Assembly: GCA_040507005.1 (NCBI GenBank)
Contig: JBEVVS010000023.1
Location: 14,934-78,933 of the forward strand
Source: Thiodiazotropha sp040507005
GTDB lineage: Bacteria > Pseudomonadota > Gammaproteobacteria > Chromatiales > Chromatiaceae
DNA length: 64,000 nt
Reading direction: 5' to 3'
Below the pieces are notes generated by a model. That model made no database searches, was not told the DNA's origin, and saw nothing but the letters and a program-made list of their open reading frames with translations. This document shows positions 17,418-26,846 of the stretch, piece after piece. Each line of letters begins with the position of its first letter. Positions within the stretch are counted from its first letter, which is position 1. The position numbers and the translations under genes are program-made.

Positions 17418-17433
17418 TGGCCCGCAATTTGCA
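17418..17433 (+). promoter_or_regulatory. Sigma-54 promoter of ntrBC
   Basis: TGGCCCGCAATTTGCA differs from TGGCACRNNNNTTGCW at one position only. The predicted transcription start, 12 bases after the -12 GC, falls at about 17444, next to the first ATG of ntrB at 17445. Confidence 0.82.
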
Positions 17434-17444
17434 CTAATAAGGCC

Positions 17445-18513
17445 ATGAATTCTGATCAGGCTGTAACTGGAATGGAGAGGCGGGTGCTCGACAATTTGAG
17501 TACCGCAATCTTGCTGTTTGATAAGGAGTTCAAACTGCAATACATCAACTCGTCCGCGGAGATGATGTTCGGTGTCAGCGCTCGCAAGGTGCTCGGCATT
17601 TCTGCGGGGGAACTCATCACCTGTAACGGCAGCGTGGTGCACGAAAACCTGGCAAGGTCTTTGGAGACCGGGCAGCCGTTCACTGAACGTGAACACCAAT
17701 TAGTCGTTCATGAGGACCACGAAATCACCGTCGATTGTACGGTCATACCGATACGGGCGGATCAGTATGTGAATGAATTCCTGGTTGAGATTCAACAGGT
17801 CGACAGACAGTTGAGAATCTCCCGGGAAGAGCAGATTCTTTCGAGGAATCAGGCAAGCCGGGCACTGGTGAGAGGCCTTGCTCATGAGATCAAGAATCCC
17901 CTGGGTGGGCTCAGGGGAGCTGCGCAACTGTTGGAAAAGGAGCTCCCCGATGTGTCCCTGGCGGAGTATACCCAGATCATCATCGAGGAGGCCGATCGGT
18001 TGCAAAACCTGGTGGACCGGATGGTGGGGCCAAACAAGATCCCGGTATTGAAATGGGTCAATATTCATCAGGTTCTGGAGCGGGTGTGCAGTCTGGTGCA
18101 GGTGGAGACAGGGCCGGGTTTGGCGATAAACAGAGACTACGATCCAAGTATTCCCAACCTTAAAGCTGATCTGGACCAATTGATTCAGGCATTTCTCAAT
18201 ATCATCAGAAATGGGGTACACGCAGCTGGGCCGAAAGGCGTTCTGGGGATAGATACCAGGGTCCTGCGTCAATTCACCATAGGCAATATTCGCCATCGTC
18301 TGGTGGTGTCGGTGGAAATATCGGATAACGGCCCAGGTATACCTGATGAGCTACAAGAAAGGGTCTTTTTTCCACTGGTTTCGGGCAGTGACGGCATGGG
18401 TTTGGGTCTCTCAATTTCACAAACCCTGATCAACAGACACCAGGGTTTAATCGAATTCACGAGTAAACCGGGGCATACCGTGTTTAGAGTATTACTTCCG
18501 CTGGAGCAGGTAG

Positions 18514-18521
<8 letters not shown>
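17445..18521 (+). CDS. ntrB: Nitrogen regulation sensor histidine kinase NtrB
   Basis: Cytoplasmic kinase/phosphatase that phosphorylates NtrC when nitrogen is scarce and is switched by PII. The protein (358 residues from ATG 17445) has an N-terminal PAS domain (ILLFDKEFKLQYINSSAEMM), the H-box LVRGLAHEIKNPLGGLRGAA with the phospho-accepting histidine, the N-box and DNGPGIPDELQERVF, and GMGLGLSISQ. The start is uncertain: 17445 would make the sigma-54 transcript practically leaderless, while the ATG at 17472 (MERRVLDNLS) leaves a leader of about 28 bases. It overlaps ntrC by eight bases. Confidence 0.95.
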
Positions 18522-19923
<1,402 letters not shown>

Positions 19924-20076
19924 TTCCCTATTCACGCTTGCCCTTCCCTACTATCGTCCGGGTAGCAGGATCTTTGCCTGAGCTGACCATGAGGTTATGA
20001 TTCAAACCTGATTCAGGGCTGCCATGGAATCAGTTTGGCAGCTGTCAGTGGAGTGGTTTTAGAGTAGGTAAAGGTT

Positions 20077-20481
20077 ATGGATTCTAGTTCAATCGAGCTG
20101 CCCGGCAGTGAGGTGGAGTCAATTGTCTTTGATAATGGCACTCTGACGATACGTTTTTCCCGTGCCATCATCATCAAGACCATGAGCGGTTCAGCCGAGC
20201 GAACCCGTTGGTGGCAGGCAGGCGCATTGGTGTTTGAAGGCGCTGAGCTGGAATCGGAACTGCCCAAGTGCCCCTGTATCTGCCAAGGCGGGGATGTGGG
20301 TGAGAATGTCTATACCTACCGGGATATGATCCCGATGCCCCTCGAGAGCCAGGGCCGGGCCCGTTGCGACCTGAAATTCGATAGCAGCAAAAAGCCACTC
20401 CAGGCCTGGGCCCAGGGCGTCAGTTTGGTGATGGATGATCGACCCCACTACATCGAACATATCCGCGAGGCGGATGCATAA
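20077..20481 (+). CDS. Hypothetical protein with a CPCIC motif
   Basis: A 134-residue cytoplasmic protein I do not recognise. It has no signal peptide or membrane segment. A cysteine cluster, KCPCICQGGDVGENVY near residue 65, might bind metal, and the C-terminal half looks like a small beta-sandwich (ARCDLKFDSSKKPLQAWA). It lies alone after ntrC and convergent with endonuclease V. Codon use is like that of its neighbours, and ATG at 20077 follows an AGGTT-like weak ribosome site. Confidence 0.65.
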   Translation: MDSSSIELPGSEVESIVFDNGTLTIRFSRAIIIKTMSGSAERTRWWQAGALVFEGAELESELPKCPCICQGGDVGENVYTYRDMIPMPLESQGRARCDLKFDSSKKPLQAWAQGVSLVMDDRPHYIEHIREADA

Positions 20482-20494
20482 CAACGCTCAGTTA

Positions 20495-21163
20495 TTAGCT
20501 TTTCGCAGAAGCCAACTTGTGGGCGGCGCGGGTAGTCTCCGGTAACTTAAAGCGGGTTGTACAACCCAGTACCAGAGCGATTGAGCTTTGCAGGGAGATC
20601 TTATGCCCGACGGAAATGTAGAGGGGATTGACACCGCTTCGGCTACGCACAACAGCCCCGATGGTCTCATCCTTGTGGATCAAGGGAACCCAACAGCCCT
20701 TCTCTTGGGGCAGTGTGGCATGGCGACCGACCAAGCGTGTTTTCGCCACGCCTACGCTGGGTATATCGGTATAGACTCCGAGATGACAGGCGAGACCGAA
20801 GCGCCTGGGATGGGCCGTGCCCTGCCCGTCGCAGAGAAAGATATCGGGTGGCTGCTTGAGTTTGGATAATGCTTGCAAAATGGCCGGAAGCTCGCGGAAT
20901 GAGAGTAGACCTGGTATATAGGGAAAAGTGGTTGGGAGTCGCGCGACCGATGCTTCGAGGGGTTGCAATTCCGGATAACTCAAGACCACGATTGCGGCGC
21001 GAGTGATACTGCCCTGCTGCTCAAAACCCACATCCACGCCGGCAACACGGCGTAGCCTATGGTAACAGTCTTGTTCGATAACCTGTTGCCTCAATTGTAC
21101 CTGCAATGCGATCGCTTCTCGGGGAGTTAGGTTCCATTGATGGGATAACATTACCGATTTCAC
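20495..21163 (-). CDS. nfi: Endonuclease V (deoxyinosine 3'-endonuclease)
   Basis: Repair nuclease that nicks DNA near deoxyinosine (and inosine in RNA in some members). The 222-residue protein has the family motifs RVAGVDVGF (first catalytic aspartate, near residue 42), PYIPGLLSFRELP (substrate-pocket P-Y-I-P-G-L-L-x-F-R-E) and DGQGTAHPRRFGLACHLGV near residue 110. Length is typical. Monocistronic, convergent with the hypothetical gene at 20077 and divergent from the MBL gene. Confidence 0.95.
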   Translation of the reverse strand: MKSVMLSHQWNLTPREAIALQVQLRQQVIEQDCYHRLRRVAGVDVGFEQQGSITRAAIVVLSYPELQPLEASVARLPTTFPYIPGLLSFRELPAILQALSKLKQPPDIFLCDGQGTAHPRRFGLACHLGVYTDIPSVGVAKTRLVGRHATLPQEKGCWVPLIHKDETIGAVVRSRSGVNPLYISVGHKISLQSSIALVLGCTTRFKLPETTRAAHKLASAKS

Positions 21164-21244
21164 CGCTGGTTATATAGGGAAGTTTTATATTAGCTGGCTG
21201 ACTTTTCCTTGAAATATATTGTGATACAGTTAAGCTTCTTCGAA

Positions 21245-21275
21245 CACTGTCGATAAATGTCTCATAATGACAGTG
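21245..21275. promoter_or_regulatory. Inverted repeat upstream of the diiron MBL gene
   Basis: CACTGTC and GACAGTG form a perfect 7-bp inverted repeat separated by 17 bases, 56 bases before the ATG of the MBL gene. It could be an operator for a dimeric regulator; no family assignment is possible from the sequence. Confidence 0.35.
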
Positions 21276-21330
21276 GGTTTATCTTCTGTCTTAGTTGTAT
21301 GCACCAGTAATTTTAGACGCAGTAAATATT

Positions 21331-22089
21331 ATGTCAGTTGAGCTATTTAACAATGGAAGTCACATCTGTGTGGCATTTAGAGACCTGGTGTCGGGAGAAG
21401 CCGTACAGGCCAACCAGTTCCTGATCTACGACCATCAACACGCGGCATTGATCGACCCGGGCGGTGAGTTGACCTATTCACGCCTGTTTATGGCCATCAG
21501 TGACTATATGAATGTCAAGAGACTGGATTATGTGATCGCGTCACACCAGGATCCGGACATCGTAGCCTCTGTGAACAAGTGGCTGGTGGGTACAGACTGT
21601 AAGGTAGTCGTTCCCGCCCTGTGGGAGCGTTTCATTCCCCACTTCACCCGCCCCGGCCGCTTGGTGGATAGGGTTGTTGCGATTCCCGATGAGGGCCTCA
21701 ATCTTGAGCTTGGCAATATACGCCTGATGGCGTTACCGGCCCACTTTCTCCATGCAGAGGGAAATTTCCAGTTTTACGATCCCGTGAGCCGAATTCTGTT
21801 TTCAGGGGATCTTGGCGCCAATCTGCCGCCTGGTGATCTGAACATCCCGGTAAAGAAAATATCCGAGGTCATGCCCTATATGGAAGGCTTTCATCGGCGC
21901 TACATGAACTCGAACAAGGTTTGCAATCTGTGGGCGAACATGGTTCGTCAGCTCGATATCGATATGATCGTACCGCAACATGGACGCGCCTTCGCTGGGA
22001 AAAAAGCGGTGACAGAGTTTATTAATTGGATCGACGGCCTGGAGTGCGGTGTCGATCTGGTGACACAAAATAACTATCGTTTGCCTTAG
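21331..22089 (+). CDS. Metallo-beta-lactamase-fold diiron protein (ODP/flavodiiron-like)
   Basis: A 252-residue protein of the MBL fold, resembling the diiron domain of flavodiiron (O2/NO reductase) proteins but without a flavodoxin part. The metal loop reads ASHQDPDIV, an H-x-D-x-D variant in which the histidine of the usual H-x-E-x-D-H is missing; further ligands appear in LPAHFLH, FSGDLG and VPQHGRAF. Such ODP-type proteins bind oxygen or act as sensors. ATG at 21331 is preferred over a TTG 12 codons upstream. Divergent from nfi. Confidence 0.75.
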   Translation: MSVELFNNGSHICVAFRDLVSGEAVQANQFLIYDHQHAALIDPGGELTYSRLFMAISDYMNVKRLDYVIASHQDPDIVASVNKWLVGTDCKVVVPALWERFIPHFTRPGRLVDRVVAIPDEGLNLELGNIRLMALPAHFLHAEGNFQFYDPVSRILFSGDLGANLPPGDLNIPVKKISEVMPYMEGFHRRYMNSNKVCNLWANMVRQLDIDMIVPQHGRAFAGKKAVTEFINWIDGLECGVDLVTQNNYRLP

Positions 22090-22097
22090 TCAGCGTT

Positions 22098-23057
22098 TTA
22101 CTGTCGGTCGGCGGCCAGTTCGCCGATCCAGAATCCCAGGTTTTTCTCGATGAACTCTTCTACCGGCATGTAGTGTGAACCGTCGCAGGAGAAGGTCAAT
22201 CCCAACATGCCATTCATGATGTTGATAGAGGCGCTACGCAGGTAGATGGTCTCGTCGGCAAAGCGTAATGCCTTGAATTCAGCGAAAACCTGGCGAATCT
22301 GCTCGGGCGACACCTTGGAGCTTTGCGGATAGCGGTGCAGGGGGTAGGCGAGGACGATATCCGGGTCAACGATCTCATCGACCCCATGCACCTGGTAGGT
22401 ATAGGGGTCGTTCACAACCCAGAACGAACATCGGCCGCTGGAGTAGTGAATCTTACAGTGGAAAATCCCGTGCTGGGTGATGAGATCATAGATGGTTGCG
22501 TGGACAGAATCGATATTCTCGTCCAGCCGACTCTGGATCCGCTGTTGCATGAACAGGGTGCCTCGTACCGCTGGATCACCCTTGAACTGTTGCCAATGTT
22601 GCGACTCCTTATTGAGATTTTCATCGGCGACCAGCTTGTCGAGGGAAAAGTCGGCCGCGATGAATCCAAGCAGGGTCTCCTCCTTCCTGACGGCCTGCAG
22701 CGCGGTTACACACTCCCGATGTGAAAATTGGCTGTGATAGACCGACGATAACATGATGCCCTTGAATGGCAGGTTGTTTTTCAAATAGGGACGTTCGGAG
22801 AGATCCCTGCCCCGCCAGCTATCATCCGCCTCTCCTGGCTGAATCAGTGAAGAGACCTCTTGACCTTCCAGGTCCCAGGCATAGAGAAATTCGCACTGGG
22901 TGATCTGATCTATGTTATCCAGCAATACCCGGTCCAGGGCATCGGTATCATCCCATACAGGCACGCACTGTTTGGCCAGCAGCGACAAGGGTGCTGTTAC
23001 GGTCGCAGCCAAGGCGTCCTTTTTGGCAAGGATGATCTGTTTAACCGGTATCATAGA
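22098..23057 (-). CDS. PDC-type sensor domain protein
   Basis: A 319-residue protein (334 if a TTG at 23102 is used) with a Cache/PDC-like ligand domain: LSERPYLKNNLPFKGIMLSS and LLGFIAADFSLDKLV are typical of this fold, as found in chemoreceptors and kinases. No output domain and no clear transmembrane helices are seen, so it would be a stand-alone cytoplasmic sensor. The second half (from about residue 180) has YDLITQHGIFHCKIHYSSGR and is not recognised. Convergent with the diiron MBL gene, nine bases apart. Ligand and partner are unknown. Confidence 0.65.
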   Translation of the reverse strand, partial: SMIPVKQIILAKKDALAATVTAPLSLLAKQCVPVWDDTDALDRVLLDNIDQITQCEFLYAWDLEGQEVSSLIQPGEADDSWRGRDLSERPYLKNNLPFKGIMLSSVYHSQFSHRECVTALQAVRKEETLLGFIAADFSLDKLVADENLNKESQHWQQFKGDPAVRGTLFMQQRIQSRLDENIDSVHATIYDLITQHGIFHCKIHYSSGRCSFWVVNDPYTYQVHGVDEIVDPDIVLAYPLHRYPQSSKVSPEQIRQVFAEFKALRFADETIYLRSASINIMNGMLGLTFSCDGSHYMPVEEFIEKNLGFWIGELAADRQ

Positions 23058-23224
23058 TTTCTCAATATCGAGGGTGAGTTGCCTGGATAGTATCCCATAC
23101 AAGGAGAATGGCTAAAATGGTGTATGGTCGGATTTTGGATCAAACTTCGATTGTCTACCGGTCTTGGTTTACGTGTACAATCGGTTGTTCTTTATAGCAA
23201 AACCGTATCGAAGGAAGTCTCTCT

Positions 23225-24295
23225 GTGACTACATTGAAAAATGACCGATTGTTGCGGGCGTTGTGTCGCGAACCAGTGGATGTGACCCCGGTCTGGATGA
23301 TGCGTCAGGCCGGCCGCTATCTGCCTGAGTACCGAGCTACCCGGAGCAAGGCGGGAAGTTTCATGGATCTGTGCCGAAACCCGGACCTGGCTTGTGAAGT
23401 AACCATTCAACCCCTGGAACGCTATCCCTTGGATGCGGCCATACTTTTCTCCGATATTCTTACTGTGCCTGACGCCATGGGGCTTGGTCTCTATTTTACC
23501 GAAGGCGAAGGGCCCCACTTCGAACGGCCGATACGTGATGAGGCCGCGGTGGAGGGGTTGGCGGTACCGGATATGGAAGATGACCTGGGCTATGTCATGG
23601 ATGCAGTGCGTACTATTCGCCACGAGTTGCAGGGCCGGGTGCCGTTGATCGGGTTCAGCGGTAGTCCGTGGACCTTGGCTACCTACATGGTGGAGGGGGG
23701 AGGAACAAAAAATTTCTCCAAGGTCAAAGGGATGCTGTTTGACCGCCCGGACTTGATGCATCGTCTCCTGGGTAAGGTCGCGGACGCGGTCTGTGCCTAC
23801 TTGAATGCCCAAATAGATGCCGGCGCCCAGGCAGTGATGCTGTTCGATACCTGGGGTGGGGTTTTGACGCCGCAACACTACGAGGCATTCTCCCTGGCCT
23901 ATATGCGCCAGATCATAGCTGGGCTTAAACGTGAGGCGGAGGGTCGAAAAGTACCTGTCATCATGTTTACCAAGGGTGGTGGATTTTGGCTGGAACAGAT
24001 GGCGGATAGCGGCTGCGATGCTTTGGGAATCGACTGGACCCTGAGTCTCGCCGATGCCAGGCGACGGGTGGGTGACAAGGTCGCGCTGCAGGGGAACTTG
24101 GATCCCTGTACCTTGTACGCATCACCCCAGCGGATTCGAGATGAGGTGGCTCAGGTGTTGGCAAGTTATGGCATTGGCAGCGGCCATGTATTCAATCTTG
24201 GACATGGCATCCACCCCGAAATCGACCCTGAACATGCGGGTGTATTTATCCAGGCAGTACATGAGCTGAGTAGGATCTACCATGCCAAGGATTAA
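23225..24295 (+). CDS. hemE: Uroporphyrinogen decarboxylase
   Basis: Decarboxylates the four acetate chains of uroporphyrinogen III to give coproporphyrinogen III in haem synthesis. The 356-residue protein carries PVWMMRQAGRYLPEYR near residue 22, FSDILTVPDAMGLGLYF near residue 75 and the C-terminal NLGHGIHPEIDPEH. The start is GTG at 23225, placed by the conserved N-terminus with AAGGAAG about 13 bases upstream. The next gene follows after 15 bases and may be cotranscribed. Confidence 0.97.
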   Translation: MTTLKNDRLLRALCREPVDVTPVWMMRQAGRYLPEYRATRSKAGSFMDLCRNPDLACEVTIQPLERYPLDAAILFSDILTVPDAMGLGLYFTEGEGPHFERPIRDEAAVEGLAVPDMEDDLGYVMDAVRTIRHELQGRVPLIGFSGSPWTLATYMVEGGGTKNFSKVKGMLFDRPDLMHRLLGKVADAVCAYLNAQIDAGAQAVMLFDTWGGVLTPQHYEAFSLAYMRQIIAGLKREAEGRKVPVIMFTKGGGFWLEQMADSGCDALGIDWTLSLADARRRVGDKVALQGNLDPCTLYASPQRIRDEVAQVLASYGIGSGHVFNLGHGIHPEIDPEHAGVFIQAVHELSRIYHAKD

Positions 24296-24310
24296 CCTGA
24301 GGGTATAACG

Positions 24311-25198
24311 ATGAAAGTAGCACTGCTTGGACTGGGACTGATGGGGTCTCCAATCGCTCACAGGCTGGTACATTGCGGTCATGAGCTTATCGCCTGGAAC
24401 CGCTCAAGAGAGCCGCTGGATGCAGCGCGGGATGAGGGACTGAATGTGACCCCATCGCTTACCGATGCGGTGACTGCCGGAGAGGTTTTAATCCTCACCC
24501 TCAGCGACGCCACGGCAATCGGCGGAGTCCTGTTCGATCCCTCTGTGAAACCGCTGCTTGAGGGAAAGACGGTACTGCAAATGGGTACCATCTCCCCTGA
24601 TGAGAGCCGTGATATCGGTGCAACCGTGGTGGAGGCGGGGGGTGACTATCTTGAGGTCCCGGTCCTGGGAAGCATTCCGGAGGCCAAATCCGGGGAACTG
24701 ATCGTCATGGCGGCCGGTTCAGAGAGCGCTTACCATCAGACCTTGCTGATGTTGCGGGGACTCGGCAAGGAGGTTGAACATCTCGGTCCTGTGGGTAAGG
24801 CCGCGGCGGTAAAACTGGCGATGAACCAATTGATCGCTTCACTGACCGCCGGGTTTTCCCAAAGCCTCGGCCTGATCCGTGCAGAGGGAGTCGAGGTGGA
24901 GCAGTTCATGGGACTGCTGCGTCAGAGTGCGCTGTATGCCCCAACATTCGACAAGAAGCTGAAAAAATTCATGGAGCATGACTACAGCAATCCAAACTTC
25001 CCACTCAAGCACCTGATCAAGGATATCGCCCTTTTTCAAAAGGTGGCCGAGGCCTCGGGTATGGACGGAGAGGTTGCCAATGCCCTCTTGAAGACGCTTC
25101 GTAATGGTCAGGAGGCAGGCTATGGGGATGAGGACTATTCATCCCTGTATGAAGCGATCAATCCGGGCTTCGATGCAGAAACGGATACGGGCTGTTGA
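24311..25198 (+). CDS. NAD(P)-dependent beta-hydroxyacid dehydrogenase family protein
   Basis: A 295-residue oxidoreductase of the 3-hydroxyisobutyrate/GLYR1 type. The Rossmann motif VALLGLGLMGSPIAHRLV is at the N-terminus, the substrate motif EVPVLGSIPEAKSGEL near residue 115 and the catalytic lysine in KLAMNQLIASL near residue 170. Family members reduce small semialdehydes or glyoxylate, or oxidise branched hydroxy acids; the substrate cannot be told. It probably shares the hemE transcript, although the functional link is not obvious. Confidence 0.87.
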   Translation: MKVALLGLGLMGSPIAHRLVHCGHELIAWNRSREPLDAARDEGLNVTPSLTDAVTAGEVLILTLSDATAIGGVLFDPSVKPLLEGKTVLQMGTISPDESRDIGATVVEAGGDYLEVPVLGSIPEAKSGELIVMAAGSESAYHQTLLMLRGLGKEVEHLGPVGKAAAVKLAMNQLIASLTAGFSQSLGLIRAEGVEVEQFMGLLRQSALYAPTFDKKLKKFMEHDYSNPNFPLKHLIKDIALFQKVAEASGMDGEVANALLKTLRNGQEAGYGDEDYSSLYEAINPGFDAETDTGC

Positions 25199-25203
25199 CC
25201 CAC

Positions 25204-25217
25204 TTGATCGAGGTCAA
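25204..25217. promoter_or_regulatory. FNR/ANR-like box upstream of the hemerythrin gene
   Basis: TTGATCGAGGTCAA matches the FNR palindrome TTGAT-N4-ATCAA in nine of ten defined positions, 63 bases before the hemerythrin ATG, a typical activating distance. A near-copy half-site (ATTGATCAAAG) follows at about 25226-25236. Confidence 0.6.
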
Positions 25218-25279
25218 AGGCATTCATTGATCAAAGGGGTAGCATCCCGAACTCCGTTACACCACGACGTGAGTCCATC

Positions 25280-25714
25280 ATGAATCGATATCAGTTACCG
25301 GTGGTTGCTATCGCAGATATGCCTAAGGTTGCCCTTCAGGAAATGAATGAGGTTCATCTGGAAGAGGTTGGCCTTATCAACCGTTTGGGTGAATTGGTAA
25401 TGCAAGGCATTGCGGGCGATGCGGATCTCGATGAGATAGAACGGGTGTTGGACGAGTGGCTGCTGCACACCCGTGACCATTTCGAAAATGAAAATAGATT
25501 GATGGAAACCTATGCCTTCCCGCCCTACCCTGTGCACAAGGCTGAACATAACCAGGTGCTTTCTCGCATCGAGTCACTCATGGCAGAGTGGTCACAGGAG
25601 CAGGAGTTAGTGCAACTGGCCGATTTTATATTTGTTGAGTGGCGGGGCTGGTTCGATCAGCATGTGAATAGTATGGACAAGGTGACTGCGCAGTTCTTGA
25701 ACCAGGTGATGTAG
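25280..25714 (+). CDS. Bacteriohemerythrin-like protein
   Basis: A 144-residue four-helix protein with the non-haem diiron ligand set of hemerythrins: H in NEVHLEEVG, H and H-x3-E in HTRDHFENENRLME, H-x3-H in VHKAEHNQVL and H-x4-D in DQHVNSMDKVT. Such proteins reversibly bind oxygen, for storage, delivery or sensing. The N-terminus MNRYQLPVVAIADMPKVA is longer than usual. An FNR-like box upstream suggests induction at low oxygen (inference). A strong terminator follows. Confidence 0.85.
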   Translation: MNRYQLPVVAIADMPKVALQEMNEVHLEEVGLINRLGELVMQGIAGDADLDEIERVLDEWLLHTRDHFENENRLMETYAFPPYPVHKAEHNQVLSRIESLMAEWSQEQELVQLADFIFVEWRGWFDQHVNSMDKVTAQFLNQVM

Positions 25715-25749
25715 CTGCAGCCAATAGATCTGCAAATGCTTTTTACAAA

Positions 25750-25779
25750 GGCGGCGGAAGTTAATCCGCCGCCTTTTTT
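25750..25779. terminator. Bidirectional-type terminator after the hemerythrin gene
   Basis: GGCGGCGGA-AGTTAA-TCCGCCGCC followed by six T residues on the plus strand and preceded by AAA on the other side. It separates the hemerythrin gene from the convergent 26-residue microprotein gene and could serve both. Confidence 0.9.
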
Positions 25780-25781
25780 GG

Positions 25782-25862
25782 TTAACCAAGCAGTACGGCG
25801 GCAACGATACCGAGTACTAAAATGGCTAGAGCTCCAACGATTGCCTTTTCACTACCTAACAT
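25782..25862 (-). CDS. 26-residue single-pass membrane microprotein
   Basis: The minus strand encodes MLGSEKAIVGALAILVLGIV followed by AAVLLG and a stop, a single hydrophobic helix after a short polar head. It has an excellent ribosome site, GGAGGA, eight bases before the ATG, which is better than that of most annotated genes here. The gene ends against the terminator of the hemerythrin gene. An FNR-like palindrome lies about 110 bases upstream. Small proteins of this kind can be subunits of respiratory or transport complexes; no specific family is recognised. Confidence 0.65.
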   Translation of the reverse strand: MLGSEKAIVGALAILVLGIVAAVLLG

Positions 25863-25973
25863 GGTGATGTCCTCCAAGTTTGACACTGACCATAAAAGTT
25901 CACGCAACGCGATGTGCAGCTTTGCAGTAATAACCTGCGAAATGTAGGGTAATGGCTCTAGATTCAGAAATAA

Positions 25974-25987
25974 GTGATATATATCAA
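25974..25987. promoter_or_regulatory. FNR-like palindrome between the microprotein and 26150 genes
   Basis: GTGATATATATCAA fits TTGAT-N4-ATCAA with one mismatch. It could serve the leftward microprotein gene or the rightward gene at 26150. Confidence 0.45.
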
Positions 25988-26149
25988 TGAATCATCTAAA
26001 AATGGGCAGTTGATGGGGCAAATCGGGAATATTTCTCCTTTAATTTTTGTGCTTAATGGTGAACGCTGTATGTGTTAGGGGTAGTCCCATTGGCGGCCGT
26101 TGCATGGTACAAGTCCCCTAATTGCCCCTAATCCATGTCTGAGTGAAAT

Positions 26150-26833
26150 ATGAATCTACTATTCAGTGAACGTCCCGGGAGGCATGAACGTCATCTGTTG
26201 CGGAAATATAACAATCCCCTGTTCCCAGAGGCATCCCGCCGATTGACGCAAGCACAATTAAGCGAGGCCCAGCGCCTCGATCATGAAGAGCTGGTGGCCT
26301 ATATTGGAGATCTACGCGGCTTGGTCGGCGAGGCCGTTGCCCTGGGTCCCCATGAACAGAGTGACGTCATTTTGGGGTTGAAGGAGCGCCTAGACAAGGC
26401 CTATGAGACGGCCGCACGGCTGGCCGATGACCAGACACCGAACAAAGAGGCCATAAAAAAATTACTGGCTGTCATCATGACGTCTGTATGGAGGGGCACG
26501 GGTGATGACAGCGTGGCACATCAAGAGTTGCAACAGGAAGAGCATGCACGCCAGAGCCACTTTGAATTGCTTGAATTTCCCCTGGTGGCAGACCTTCTCG
26601 ACCCCGATTCACCGATTGCCGCGGATGAACTGCTGCCTAGCCTGTTGAGCGCCGCTGCGGATGAGTGTGAAGCCGCGCTTAGCCTGTTTGATCCTAACCA
26701 GTTGGCGTCACTCGTCACACAGGCTGAAAGTCTGGAGGGATTGAACGGGGAGGGAAAGCTATGCGAACAGGGAAACCTGCGCCTGGAACAGCTGAAAGCC
26801 CAATTCAAATCGGTCCAGGCCGACTCCTGTTGA
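26150..26833 (+). CDS. Hypothetical acidic helical protein
   Basis: A 227-residue protein I do not recognise. It is rich in Leu, Glu, Ala and Gln and predicted almost wholly alpha-helical, with no signal peptide, membrane segment or metal motif. The first 30 residues are basic (ERPGRHERHLLRKYNNP); the rest is acidic. A stretch around residues 115-150 (RGTGDDSVAHQELQQEEHAR) is polar. Convergent with the CAP lipoprotein gene, 13 bases apart. The ATG at 26150 lacks a strong ribosome site. Confidence 0.6.
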   Translation: MNLLFSERPGRHERHLLRKYNNPLFPEASRRLTQAQLSEAQRLDHEELVAYIGDLRGLVGEAVALGPHEQSDVILGLKERLDKAYETAARLADDQTPNKEAIKKLLAVIMTSVWRGTGDDSVAHQELQQEEHARQSHFELLEFPLVADLLDPDSPIAADELLPSLLSAAADECEAALSLFDPNQLASLVTQAESLEGLNGEGKLCEQGNLRLEQLKAQFKSVQADSC

Positions 26834-26846
26834 CTTACAACAGCCC

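Larger units (their letters stand above)
17098..17444. promoter_or_regulatory. ntrBC upstream region
   Basis: A 347-base gap without genes. It contains a perfect NtrC site at 17210-17226 and a sigma-54 promoter at 17418-17433, listed separately. The rest is unremarkable; no hairpin terminator is seen after the DUF4124 gene. Confidence 0.7.
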
